The position numbers and the translations under genes are program-made. From positions 49,512-113,511 of the forward strand of contig CAZWSI010000003.1 in the NCBI GenBank assembly GCA_964636405.1: a DNA stretch of 64,000 nucleotides. Reading direction: 5' to 3'. The notes under the pieces were generated by a model. That model made no database searches. It worked only from the letters and a program-made list of their open reading frames with translations, and had not been told where the DNA came from. This document shows positions 51,561-59,315 of this stretch, one piece after another. Position 1 is the first letter of the stretch; each line of letters starts with the position of its first letter. Source of the DNA: CAZKGE01 sp964636405 (GTDB lineage Bacteria > Bacillota > Clostridia > Christensenellales > CAG-138).

Positions 51561-54374
51561 ATGGACAAAATCGTTATCCGGGGCCTGACCCAGAACAACC
51601 TCAAGAACATATCGCTTTCCATTCCCAAGAATCGGATTGTCGTATTCACCGGCGTATCCGGCTCGGGCAAATCCAGCCTTGTGTTCGATGCCATCGCGGC
51701 CGAGGCGGCGCGGCAGATGAATGATACCTACCCGGCCTTCGTGCGCAGCCGTATGCCCAAATATGAAAAGCCGCGTTGCGAGCTGATGGAAAACCTCTCG
51801 CCCGCCGTCATCGTGGATCAAACGGCGCTCGGCGGGAACGCCCGCTCCACCGTGGGCACGGCGTCGGAGCTGTATACGGCGCTGCGGCTGCTCTTTTCGC
51901 GCCTTGGCCAGCCGTACGCGGGCCCGGCCTCCGCCTTCTCCTTCAACGATCCGGGTGGCATGTGCCCCGTGTGCGGGGGGGTGGGCAAGGTGACGGACAT
52001 CGATCTTGACGCGCTTCTCGATCAGGACAAGTCGCTTGCGGAGGGCGCGGTGACGGACACGACCTTCCGCGTCGGTTCGTGGTACTGGCGGCAGTACGCG
52101 CATTCGGGCCTGTTCGATCTGAACAAAAAGCTGCGCGATTACAGCGCGGAGGAAAGAAACCTCCTGCTCTACGGCGCGCGCGATGGGAAAAGCGCGCCGG
52201 AAAACGGGCGGGTAGAGGGCTTGTACCATTGCTACAAGCGGCGCTATCTGACCCGCGACGTCGCGCTCCTTGGCGAGCGCCAGCGCGATAAGTCCGCAAG
52301 GCTCGTTTCGCAAAAGCGCTGCCCGGCCTGCGGCGGAAAGCGCTTAAACCGCAACGCGCTCTCCTGCTGGATCGTCGGCCGCAGCATCGCCGATTTGTGC
52401 GAAATGGAGCTGCCGGAGCTCAGGCGCGCGTTAAGCCAAATAGACGACCCGCGCGCGCAATTGCTCATAGGCACGCTGACGGCCGGGCTCACGCGCATGA
52501 TCGAGATCGGGCTGCCCTACCTTTCCCTCGGCCGGGAAACCCCGTCCCTTTCGGGGGGCGAGGCGCAGCGCCTCAAGCTGGTGCGCTATCTCGGCTCGAG
52601 CTTAACCGGCATGCTGTACATCTTCGACGAGCCCAGCACGGGCATGCATCCGCGCGACGTACACCGCATGAACAAGCTCCTTGTGGAACTGCGCGACCGG
52701 GGCAACACGGTGCTCGTGGTGGAGCGCGACCGGGACGTGATATCCATTGCCGACGAGGTGATCGACATGGGCCCGCTCGCGGGCGCGCGGGGCGGCGAAA
52801 TCGTGTTTCAGGGGAGCGTTCCGGCGCTGCTGGAGGCTGACACGCGCACGGGCCGCGCGCTGCGGGAAAACCCGCCCGTCAAGGCAAGCCCCCGCGCGCC
52901 TGCGGGCTTTTTGCCCATACGCGGCGCGTGCCTGCATAACCTGAAGCATGTGGACGCGGACATTCCGACAGGGGTAATCTGCGTGATTACGGGCGTTGCG
53001 GGCAGCGGCAAGAGCTCGCTCATCTCCGGCGTGTTCGCGCAAACCTACGCCGAGCGGGTCGTTCGCGTCGATCAATCGCCCATCACGGCCACGGGGCGCT
53101 CCACGCCCGCGTCGTTTCTCGGCTTTTTCGACGCGGTGCGCGCCCTGTTTGCGGAGGCAAATGGCGTGTCCGAGGGGATGTTCAGCTTCAACTCCGTCGG
53201 CGGCTGCCCGCGCTGCAAGGGCAAGGGCGAGATCGTGACGGAGCTTGCGTACATGGATCCCATCGTAACGGTTTGCGAGGAATGCGGCGGCAAACGCTTC
53301 AGCGACGCGGCGCTCGCCTGCCGCTATAGGGGAAAGAGCATACTCGACGTGCTCTCCATGACGGCGGCGGAGGCGGAGGCCTTTTTTACGGACAAAAAGA
53401 TCAAACGCGGCGTGCGGGCGCTGTGCGAAACGGGCCTTGGCTACCTCACGCTCGGGCAGCCGCTCTCCACGCTCTCCGGCGGCGAGCGCCAGCGGCTTAA
53501 GCTCGCCAAAGCACTTGACAAAAAGGGGAGCGTCTATATCCTCGACGAGCCGACCACGGGCCTGCATCCCTCCGATTGCGAGCAGCTCATGGCCCTCTTT
53601 GAGCGCTTTGTCTCGCGCGGAAGCTCGGTGCTGATCATCGAGCACAATCTCGAGGTGATCAAGCGCGCGGATTACATCATCGACGTGGGCCCGGACGGGG
53701 GCAAAAACGGCGGCGAGATCGTGTTTTGCGGCACGCCCGCCGAGATGCTGGCGCGGGGGGATACCATCACCGCCTGCTGCCTGCGCGCGGCGGTAGAGGG
53801 CCGGCCGCTGACAAAGGAGGAGCTTGCGCGGCTTACCCAATGCGGCTGCGAAATGGATTCCGAATATGAAGCACAGCAAGAAAAGGAGGCGGACACTATG
53901 GCGCAAATGCGGCTTGTGCCCATCGGCAGGATTGAAAACGGGGAGGAGGGGGCCTGCATCGCGCTCGATACGCAATACGCGCCCGCGCTGGAGGGGCTCG
54001 AGGGCTTTTCGCACGTGCAGGTGCTCTGGTGGTTCGACGGCTGCGACAACGCGGAGGATCGCGCGCGTCTCACGGCGGAGAAGCCGTATGTCAACGGGCC
54101 GGAGCGGGTTGGAACCTTTGCCATGCGCGCACCCGAACGGCCCAATCCCATCGCGGTCACAACGGCGCGGGTGCTCTGGCTCGACAAAGCCGCCGCGCGC
54201 ATAGGGTTTGCCTATATCGACGCGCAAAACGGCACGCCCGTGCTGGACATAAAGCCCTATTCGCCCAGCCTCGACCGGGTGGAAAACCCCGCCGTGCCCC
54301 TTTGGTGCGCGCATTGGCCCAAGAGCGAGGAAGCCTCCGGGGATTTCGACTGGGCGCGCGAGTTTCGTTTTTGA
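51561..54374 (+). CDS. UvrA-like ABC ATPase fused to a TrmO (TsaA) domain
   Basis: 937 residues. Residues 1 to about 779 form a short UvrA-type double ATPase: Walker A TGVSGSGKSSLVFD, zinc finger MCPVCGGVGKV, CPACGGKRLN, signature PSLSGGEAQRLKLVRYL, a second Walker A TGVAGSGKSSLI, zinc module CPRCKGKGE...CEECGGKRF, and STLSGGERQRLKLAKAL with ILDEPTTGLHPSD. It lacks the UvrB-binding insert, so it is a UvrA2/drug-resistance-type paralogue rather than the repair subunit. From Met780 to the end is a TrmO-like domain (MRLVPIGRIENG, RPNPIAVTTARVLWLD, VLDIKPYSPSLD), a tRNA N6-methyltransferase family. AAGGAGG sits 8 bases before Met780. Confidence 0.87.
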   Translation: MDKIVIRGLTQNNLKNISLSIPKNRIVVFTGVSGSGKSSLVFDAIAAEAARQMNDTYPAFVRSRMPKYEKPRCELMENLSPAVIVDQTALGGNARSTVGTASELYTALRLLFSRLGQPYAGPASAFSFNDPGGMCPVCGGVGKVTDIDLDALLDQDKSLAEGAVTDTTFRVGSWYWRQYAHSGLFDLNKKLRDYSAEERNLLLYGARDGKSAPENGRVEGLYHCYKRRYLTRDVALLGERQRDKSARLVSQKRCPACGGKRLNRNALSCWIVGRSIADLCEMELPELRRALSQIDDPRAQLLIGTLTAGLTRMIEIGLPYLSLGRETPSLSGGEAQRLKLVRYLGSSLTGMLYIFDEPSTGMHPRDVHRMNKLLVELRDRGNTVLVVERDRDVISIADEVIDMGPLAGARGGEIVFQGSVPALLEADTRTGRALRENPPVKASPRAPAGFLPIRGACLHNLKHVDADIPTGVICVITGVAGSGKSSLISGVFAQTYAERVVRVDQSPITATGRSTPASFLGFFDAVRALFAEANGVSEGMFSFNSVGGCPRCKGKGEIVTELAYMDPIVTVCEECGGKRFSDAALACRYRGKSILDVLSMTAAEAEAFFTDKKIKRGVRALCETGLGYLTLGQPLSTLSGGERQRLKLAKALDKKGSVYILDEPTTGLHPSDCEQLMALFERFVSRGSSVLIIEHNLEVIKRADYIIDVGPDGGKNGGEIVFCGTPAEMLARGDTITACCLRAAVEGRPLTKEELARLTQCGCEMDSEYEAQQEKEADTMAQMRLVPIGRIENGEEGACIALDTQYAPALEGLEGFSHVQVLWWFDGCDNAEDRARLTAEKPYVNGPERVGTFAMRAPERPNPIAVTTARVLWLDKAAARIGFAYIDAQNGTPVLDIKPYSPSLDRVENPAVPLWCAHWPKSEEASGDFDWAREFRF
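53883..53900 (+). promoter_or_regulatory. Internal ribosome-binding site and ATG inside the UvrA-TrmO fusion
   Basis: AAGGAGG at 53883-53889 and ATG at 53898-53900 in the same frame as the UvrA-like part. Spacing of 8 bases is ideal, so the TrmO domain could also be made alone. Confidence 0.75.
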
Positions 54375-54432
54375 AGAAAAGCATGCGCTGCCGCGCATTG
54401 CGCGCAAGCAATCATTCCGTCTTCCCTTTGCG

Positions 54433-54455
54433 CCTTTTCTTCTGAAAGGAAAAGG
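54433..54455. repeat. CCTTTTC/GAAAAGG hairpin
   Basis: Seven-base arms, 9-base loop, between the converging UvrA-TrmO and cysteine-rich genes. Member of the interspersed pyrimidine/purine hairpin family. Confidence 0.6.
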
Positions 54456-54469
54456 AGGGCGGAGCGCGC

Positions 54470-54766
54470 CTAGCTTTGCTTTCTGGTCAGCTCGGCCAGC
54501 TCGGCGAAGCGGCCCGTGATATAGGCGTAGTTCTCGCGGCGGTGCGGAAGCAGACAGCCCGAGCAGTCCTTTACGCCCTTGTCCGTGTAGGTAAAGCGCC
54601 CGCCGCATTTTTCGCCCAGCGGGTAAAGCGGGCAATAGCAAAACAGGCAGTTGAACGCCTCCGGCCGCTCCGTTTCGTGGCAGGGGAAAAACTCGCACGC
54701 TTGATGGCTGAAAAAGGAATACGCGCACTTGCCCGGGTCCGCGTCGAGCAAGGGGTTCTTTTTCAT
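54470..54766 (-). CDS. Cysteine-rich small-domain protein
   Basis: 98 residues with nine cysteines (CAYSFFSHQACEFFPCHE, NCLFCYCPLYPLGEKCGG, KDCSGCLLPHRREN), matching the cysteine-rich small domain family, presumably metal-binding. Function unknown. Monocistronic from a TTGCCA-17-TACAAT promoter. Confidence 0.82.
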   Translation of the reverse strand: MKKNPLLDADPGKCAYSFFSHQACEFFPCHETERPEAFNCLFCYCPLYPLGEKCGGRFTYTDKGVKDCSGCLLPHRRENYAYITGRFAELAELTRKQS

Positions 54767-54810
54767 GATCTATTCACGCTCCCGTTTCAATTCTATGCTA
54801 TAGTGACCCC

Positions 54811-54839
54811 ATTGTATATGCGGCGGGGACGCTTGGCAA
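54811..54839 (-). promoter_or_regulatory. Promoter TTGCCA-17-TACAAT of the cysteine-rich gene
   Basis: Minus strand: -35 at 54839-54834, -10 at 54816-54811. The same hexamers and spacing occur before ribU (58440) and mgtE (60731). Confidence 0.8.
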
Positions 54840-54918
54840 GCCCGCCGATATGCGCGCGCGCCGCAAAGCGCGTTTGATTCGCTGCCGGGCTCAAGGCCCG
54901 ACGGAAACGAGGTACAGT

Positions 54919-55767
54919 ATGAAACGATTCTGCATACCCGCGCTGGCCGCGCTTACGGTTCTCGGCCTTTCGGCCTGTGCGGGCAGCGCGCCCGCCGCAT
55001 CCGGCGAGGCGGCGCTTGCCACCGCGTCGCCCGAGCCGGTGACCGCCGTGCTTGAGCTCGCCGAAACGCCCGAACCCGCACCCGCCGCGCCCACGCCCGA
55101 AGCGGCGCAAACCGCGCCGCAGTCGCTTACCCCGGCAGCCCGGGCGGCGTATTGCGCGGCGCTCGACGCGCTGCAAAGCAAGCACGTTCTGCCCGGCGGC
55201 ACGGAGCCCGGCTTTGACGAAAGCGCCGATCCTTCCGGCAATCGATTTTCCATCTTCGACGTCGACGGGGACGGCCGCGACGAGCTGCTGCTTGTGTACA
55301 CGACGACCTTTACGGCCGGGCAGCTTGCCGGCGTATACGAATATGACGAAAGCGCGGGCGCATTGCGGGCGGAGCTGACCGAATACCCGCTCTTGACCTT
55401 CTTTGAAGGCGGCGTTGTCCGCGCGGACTGGTCGCACAATCAGGGGCTGGCCGGGAGCTTCTGGCCGTATACGCTCTACCGCTACGACGCGGCAAGCGAC
55501 GCGTATCAAACCGCCGGCATGGTGGACGCGTGGGAAAAGGCCTTTGCGGAGAGCGATTCCGCCGGGAACGCCTTCCCCGACGAAATCGACGCAAGCCGCG
55601 CGGGCATTGTGTATTACATCATGGAAAACGGCGTGTACGAAACCGTGTCCCCCGTGGATCAAAGCGCATACGACGCCTGGTACGCGCGCTCGCTTTCCGG
55701 CGCGTCGCCGCTGGACATCCCGTTTTCGGCTCTCACCGAGGAGAATATCGCGCTCTGGCGGGCATAA
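54919..55767 (+). CDS. Putative lipoprotein with calcium-loop-like motif
   Basis: 282 residues. Signal peptide with lipobox LGLSACAG, then a 45-residue Ala/Pro/Glu-rich linker. The folded part contains FSIFDVDGDGRDELLLVYTT, a DxDxDG loop like those in FG-GAP or EF-hand-type calcium sites, followed by YTLYRYDAASDAYQTAG. I do not recognise the family. Probably anchored on the outer face of the membrane. SD is weak (ACGAGG). Confidence 0.72.
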   Translation: MKRFCIPALAALTVLGLSACAGSAPAASGEAALATASPEPVTAVLELAETPEPAPAAPTPEAAQTAPQSLTPAARAAYCAALDALQSKHVLPGGTEPGFDESADPSGNRFSIFDVDGDGRDELLLVYTTTFTAGQLAGVYEYDESAGALRAELTEYPLLTFFEGGVVRADWSHNQGLAGSFWPYTLYRYDAASDAYQTAGMVDAWEKAFAESDSAGNAFPDEIDASRAGIVYYIMENGVYETVSPVDQSAYDAWYARSLSGASPLDIPFSALTEENIALWRA

Positions 55768-55851
55768 TTTGCCTGGCGTTCGGCGCATCGTCCTGCCGCT
55801 GCTTGCGGCGGGATGATGCCTGCGCGCGCGCGGCCCGCATCGGGTCAAGCG

Positions 55852-56655
55852 CTAATCGGAAACCGTTTCGTAGGGCCAGTCCACGATGCCGCCGAGATCC
55901 AGCACGTTTTCATACCCCATTTCGACGAGCGCCTTTGCCGCCGCCGCGCTCCTGCGCCCCGTGCGGCAGTAGACATAGATTCGCTGGGCCTGATCGGGCA
56001 GCTCGGCCTCCGCGCGGCTCGCGAGCTCGTAATCCGGGATGAGCACCGCGCCCGGAATGCGCTTTTGCGCAAACTCCTCCTCGGTGCGCACGTCGAGGAG
56101 GACATAACCCGTTTCTTCATCCATCATGGCCTTTGCTTCCTTAGCTGAAATCAATTGATGCGCTCCTTTTTGCGCCGCGTCCGTTTCGGAGGCGGCGGGC
56201 TTGTCCGCAAGCCCCGCGAGAAGCAGCAGCTTATCGTAGGCTTCGTCGCTCATCACGGTATACATGCCCGCCTCGCCCATTTGCAGCACGTGACGGCCCT
56301 CGGAATCGTATTGGTAATAGCTCTGCCGCGCGGAGCCGGCGCCCGTGTCAAAGGAAAGCAAGATAAAAGCTTCCAGCTCGGAAACCTCCAACCCCTCCCA
56401 CGCCGCGGACTTGACGAGGGAATCGAACACAATCTCACGCACAAGAAGGAGCTCCTCGTCGCTTTCCACGGCGCGCTCCAGCACGGTTTCCGCGTCTTTG
56501 CGCACGGTGAGGGTTACGTTTGTGTACGCCAACGGCTCGTCTGCCGGATCGGCCGTCCCCGAGGCGGCGGGCGCGGGCGGCGTTGCTTTGCCCGCGCAGC
56601 CTGCGGCCAGCAGGAAAAGCGCGAGCAGGGCGAGCAGCCATTTCTTTAAACGCAT
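55852..56655 (-). CDS. Rhodanese-like domain lipoprotein
   Basis: 267 residues. Lipobox LFLLAAGC, a Pro/Ala linker, a middle domain of unknown type (NVTLTVRKDAETVLERAVES ... QYDSEGRHVLQMGEAGMYTV) and a C-terminal rhodanese domain (GYVLLDVRTEEEFAQKRIPGAVLIPDYEL). The active-site loop is VYCRTGRRS, with the persulfide-forming Cys present. Anchored outside the membrane; likely moves sulfur or senses oxidised thiols. Twenty-three bases after the DUF3795 gene, so probably co-transcribed with it. Confidence 0.87.
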   Translation of the reverse strand: MRLKKWLLALLALFLLAAGCAGKATPPAPAASGTADPADEPLAYTNVTLTVRKDAETVLERAVESDEELLLVREIVFDSLVKSAAWEGLEVSELEAFILLSFDTGAGSARQSYYQYDSEGRHVLQMGEAGMYTVMSDEAYDKLLLLAGLADKPAASETDAAQKGAHQLISAKEAKAMMDEETGYVLLDVRTEEEFAQKRIPGAVLIPDYELASRAEAELPDQAQRIYVYCRTGRRSAAAAKALVEMGYENVLDLGGIVDWPYETVSD

Positions 56656-56678
56656 GATCCTTCCTTCTTTCTGACTGA

Positions 56679-57224
56679 TTACGCCTTCCGGGGCTTTTTG
56701 CGCAGCTTCAAATCAACGCCCCGCTCGGCGGCGGCGGCCCGAAAAAGGGCTTCGGCGGCGGCGGCCCGTTCCTTTGCGGGCGCGTCGGATGCCGGGAGGC
56801 GTTCCAGCACGCTTATTATGTCGTCAAGCGGGAGCAAATACACCGCCGTGAGGAAAAAGCTCTTGTGCCTGCCGTCGTTGCAGCGCGCCAGCAGCACGCG
56901 CAAAGCGTCCATTTTTTCGCGCAACGCCGCCGTATAGGCCTCCACGCCCATTTCAGCCGCGCGCGCCATGTCGAAGGCGCGGCCGCGGCAGGGCAGGAAG
57001 GAGTCGTAGGCGTCGAGCCCTTCATAGCGGGCGCAGGGGTATTCCCTGCATTGGAAGCAGTAGGGCACGTCGCCGTGCGCGCGGCTGCAACGGGCGATGG
57101 CGCAGGATTGGTTGCCGTCGCCGCCGCCGCAGCCGGGGCAGTAGCTTCCCACATACATCTGACAGAGCCCGCAATTGAGCCCGCAGAGGGAAAAAAGCGG
57201 ATTATCCCGATGAAAATCCTTCAC
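56679..57224 (-). CDS. DUF3795 cysteine-rich protein
   Basis: 181 residues from GTG 57224, chosen because GGAGGG lies 8 bases upstream; longer forms lack an SD. The N-terminal half has cysteines in LCGLNCGLCQMYVGSYCPGCGGGDG, CAIARCSR and YCFQCREYPCARYEG, typical of DUF3795 and presumably binding zinc or an Fe-S cluster. The C-terminal half is helical. Function unknown. Confidence 0.82.
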   Translation of the reverse strand: MKDFHRDNPLFSLCGLNCGLCQMYVGSYCPGCGGGDGNQSCAIARCSRAHGDVPYCFQCREYPCARYEGLDAYDSFLPCRGRAFDMARAAEMGVEAYTAALREKMDALRVLLARCNDGRHKSFFLTAVYLLPLDDIISVLERLPASDAPAKERAAAAEALFRAAAAERGVDLKLRKKPRKA

Positions 57225-57307
57225 GCCCAAGCCCTCCAATCCGACGTTTTGCGCAACGGGCGTCCACGCGCGCCCCGCGGCACAAACAAGCGCCACACTT
57301 CGCTTTT

Positions 57308-57330
57308 AAAAGAAAGCACCGCTTTCTTTT
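57308..57330. repeat. AAAAGAAAGC/GCTTTCTTTT hairpin
   Basis: Perfect 10-bp arms with loop ACC, between rubrerythrin and the DUF3795 gene. Member of the interspersed pyrimidine/purine family. Confidence 0.75.
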
Positions 57331-57353
57331 GTACCCCGTCCTTCCATTATACC

Positions 57354-57391
57354 ACATAAAAAGCCTGGCCGGCGGAAATCCGACGGCCAGG
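57354..57391 (-). terminator. Rubrerythrin terminator
   Basis: Arms near CCTGGCCG..CGG and CCG.CGGCCAGG (57364-57391, one mismatch). On the minus strand the stem is followed by CTTTTTATG. Confidence 0.9.
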
Positions 57392-57411
57392 TGTGCAGGT
57401 GTGCCTTTTTC

Positions 57412-57951
57412 TTAGTAATTCTCGGCCTCGACCTGGAAGAAGGCCTTGGGATGCGCGCACACGGGGCAGAGCTCGGGGGCCTTGGAGGTCTCGACGATAT
57501 AGCCGCAGTTGCGGCACTGCCAATAGACCTTGCCGTCCTTTTCAAACACAATGCCGTCCTCGATGTTCTTGGCCAGCTTATTGTAGCGCTCCTCATGGTG
57601 CTTTTCAATCGCGCCGACGGCTGCGAACTGATACTCCAGGCGGGCAAAGCCCTCCTCCTTGGCTTCCTGGGCAAACTGGGCGTACATCTGGGTCCACTCG
57701 TAGTTTTCGCCCGCGGCGGCGTCTGCCAAATTCACGGGGGTTTCGGGGATCTTGTCGCCGTGGAGCGCCTTGAACCACAGCTTGGCATGCTCCTTTTCGT
57801 TGTCGGCGGTCTCCTGGAAGATGGCGGCGATCTGCTCGTAGCCTTCCTTCTTGGCGGCGGAGGCGTAGTAGGTGTACTTGTTGCGCGCCTGGCTCTCGCC
57901 CGCGAACGCGGTCATGAGGTTTTGTTCGGTTTTGCTTCCCTTGAGCTCCAT
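57412..57951 (-). CDS. rbr: Rubrerythrin
   Basis: 179 residues; SD AGGAGG. The N-terminal four-helix di-iron domain has the E/ExxH ligands (MTAFAGESQARNKY, ETADNEKEHAKLW, EYQFAAVGAIEKHHEERY). The C-terminal rubredoxin-like site reads CRNCGYIV...CPVCAHP. Reduces hydrogen peroxide in anaerobes. It follows perR by 24 bases, so peroxide would relieve PerR repression and induce the gene. Confidence 0.96.
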   Translation of the reverse strand: MELKGSKTEQNLMTAFAGESQARNKYTYYASAAKKEGYEQIAAIFQETADNEKEHAKLWFKALHGDKIPETPVNLADAAAGENYEWTQMYAQFAQEAKEEGFARLEYQFAAVGAIEKHHEERYNKLAKNIEDGIVFEKDGKVYWQCRNCGYIVETSKAPELCPVCAHPKAFFQVEAENY

Positions 57952-57975
57952 GGTAAAATCCTCCTGTACGTTACT

Positions 57976-58362
57976 TTATTTTGAAATGGGGTTTACGCAG
58001 TGCGTGCAAAGGCCTTGCATCACAACGTCGCAGGAGAGGAGCGCAAAGCCCGTCTCCTCCTCGACCGCGCGCCGCAAAGAGACGATGGCGGGGGGCGTTA
58101 CGTCCGCCACCTGCCCGCAGCGCTGGCAGACGATGTGCGAATGCGTGCCTGTATTGCCGTCGAAGCGGCTGCTGCCGTCCGGCAGGGGAATCTTGCGCAG
58201 ACGGCCGAGATCTGAAAGCTGGTTGAGGTTGCGGTATACCGTTCCCAGGCTGAGCTGCGGCATTTCGCCCTTGAGCGCATCGTATACCATAATGGCCGTG
58301 GGATGCAGAGAACTGCCCGCCACCTCCTGATAGATGCTCTCCCGCTGATGTGAATACCGCAT
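57976..58362 (-). CDS. perR: Fur-family regulator, PerR-like
   Basis: 128 residues. A winged-helix N-terminus (HPTAIMVYDALKGEMPQLSLGTVYRNLNQL) is followed by the metal-sensing region FDGNTGTHSHIVCQRCGQVADV and a second CxxC (CTHC) that holds structural zinc. His-Asn-Asp placement resembles PerR more than Fur. First gene of a perR-rbr operon, and the promoter contains an ATTAT-5-ATAAT inverted repeat that could be its own operator. Another Fur-family metal regulator cannot be ruled out. Confidence 0.85.
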   Translation of the reverse strand: MRYSHQRESIYQEVAGSSLHPTAIMVYDALKGEMPQLSLGTVYRNLNQLSDLGRLRKIPLPDGSSRFDGNTGTHSHIVCQRCGQVADVTPPAIVSLRRAVEEETGFALLSCDVVMQGLCTHCVNPISK

Positions 58363-58396
58363 GTCCGCTCCTAAACAATATCAATTCTTATTATTG

Positions 58397-58424
58397 ATTA
58401 TAATAGCTATTTTTTCCTTGTCAA
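58397..58424 (-). promoter_or_regulatory. perR promoter TTGACA-16-TATAAT with PerR-box-like repeat
   Basis: Minus strand: -35 at 58424-58419, -10 at 58402-58397. Over the -10 lies ATTAT-TGATT-ATAAT (58390-58404), similar to the PerR box TTATAAT-n-ATTATAA. Confidence 0.75.
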
Positions 58425-58439
58425 GCCATGATTTATATC

Positions 58440-58468
58440 TTGCCAAGCAGCAGAACCCGTGCTACAAT
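58440..58468 (+). promoter_or_regulatory. ribU promoter, TTGCCA-17-TACAAT
   Basis: -35 at 58440-58445, -10 at 58463-58468; transcription would begin just before the FMN aptamer. Confidence 0.82.
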
Positions 58469-58475
58469 CATACCG

Positions 58476-58587
58476 TCTTCGGGGCGGGGCGAAATTCCCC
58501 ACCGGCGGTCACAGTCCGCGAACCGCGCTTTGCGCGGCCGAGCCGGCGCAATTCCGGCACCGACAGTATAGTCTGGATGGAAGAAGC
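58476..58587 (+). ncRNA. FMN riboswitch aptamer (RFN element)
   Basis: Conserved blocks in order: TCTTCGGGGCGGGG, GAAATTCCCCACCGGCGGT, AGTCCGCGA, a variable GCGCTTTGCGC hairpin, CCGGCGCAATTCCGGCACCG, ACAGTATAGTCTGGATGG and AAGAAG. All match the RFN element that binds FMN. Confidence 0.97.
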
Positions 58588-58609
58588 GCAAACCTGTGTT
58601 TTGTGTTCG

Positions 58610-58641
58610 CCCTGCGGAAATTGTATTGCCGGAGGGTTTTT
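58610..58641 (+). terminator. FMN riboswitch terminator enclosing the ribU SD
   Basis: CCCTGCGG pairs with CCGGAGGG (one G-G mismatch), then TTTTTG. GGAGG of the SD is in the 3' arm, so FMN binding can both end transcription and hide the ribosome site. Confidence 0.8.
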
Positions 58642-58644
58642 GTT

Positions 58645-59250
58645 ATGAAGCAAACGCTGGGGCGGGCGGGCGTGGACCGCGTCGTCAAGCTCGGCATGCT
58701 GGCGGCGCTGTCGTGCCTGATGATGCTGATCCGCTTTCCGCTGTTTCTGCCCTTTTTGGAGTACGACATGGCCGACGTGCCCATTTTGATCGGCGTGTTT
58801 CTCTATGGGCCTTGGTGGGGGCTGCTGCTCACGCTTGTGGTGTGCGTGCTGCAAGGGCTTACCGTGAGCGCGGGGAGCGGGCTTGTCGGCGTCATGATGC
58901 ACTTTTTCGCCACAGGCGGCTTTGCTGTGGTGGCGGGGCTCATCTATCGCCGCCGCCACACCTTCCGGGGCGCGCTGCTCGCGCTCGCGTGCGGCTCGCT
59001 GACGATGATCGCGCTCATGGTTCCGCTGAATCTGATTTTTACAGGGTATTTTATGGGCACGCCCATCGACGCGATTGTCGCGCTGCTGCTGCCCGCCATC
59101 ATTCCCTTCAACGCGGTCAAGGCGGTGGGCAATTCGCTCATTACGCTTTTGCTCTATAAAGCCGTGAGCCGGGTGCTGAAAATCGAGCTTGTGCATGAAA
59201 AAACGGGAAACGGCCGCCAGACGCCGCCCGCAAATTCGCCGCTGTCTTGA
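58645..59250 (+). CDS. ribU: ECF riboflavin transporter substrate-binding protein
   Basis: 201 residues, six helices. RibU marks: LMMLIRFPLFLPFLEYDMADVPILIG near the N-terminus and the loop LLLPAIIPFNAVKAVGNSLIT. Binds riboflavin and docks on the shared ECF energising module, which is not in this window. Control by the FMN riboswitch directly upstream confirms the substrate class. Confidence 0.95.
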   Translation: MKQTLGRAGVDRVVKLGMLAALSCLMMLIRFPLFLPFLEYDMADVPILIGVFLYGPWWGLLLTLVVCVLQGLTVSAGSGLVGVMMHFFATGGFAVVAGLIYRRRHTFRGALLALACGSLTMIALMVPLNLIFTGYFMGTPIDAIVALLLPAIIPFNAVKAVGNSLITLLLYKAVSRVLKIELVHEKTGNGRQTPPANSPLS

Positions 59251-59284
59251 CGTACGCCGCTTAACAAAGACAAAATCCGCGCAT

Positions 59285-59312
59285 AATACCTCCTGATAAG
59301 GGAGGTATTTTT
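59285..59312 (+). promoter_or_regulatory. Terminator-like hairpin holding the SD of the LCP gene
   Basis: AATACCTCC (59285-59293), loop TGATAAG, GGAGGTATT (59301-59309), then TTT. The SD GGAGG is in the 3' arm and the TTG start is at 59316. Same layout as the thiT and ribU platforms, but without a recognisable aptamer. Confidence 0.7.
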
Positions 59313-59315
59313 GCA

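Noticed and set aside
51561..53870. Canonical excinuclease subunit UvrA
   Set aside because: The UvrA-like part is about 780 residues and lacks the UvrB-interaction insert, so it is a UvrA2-type paralogue.
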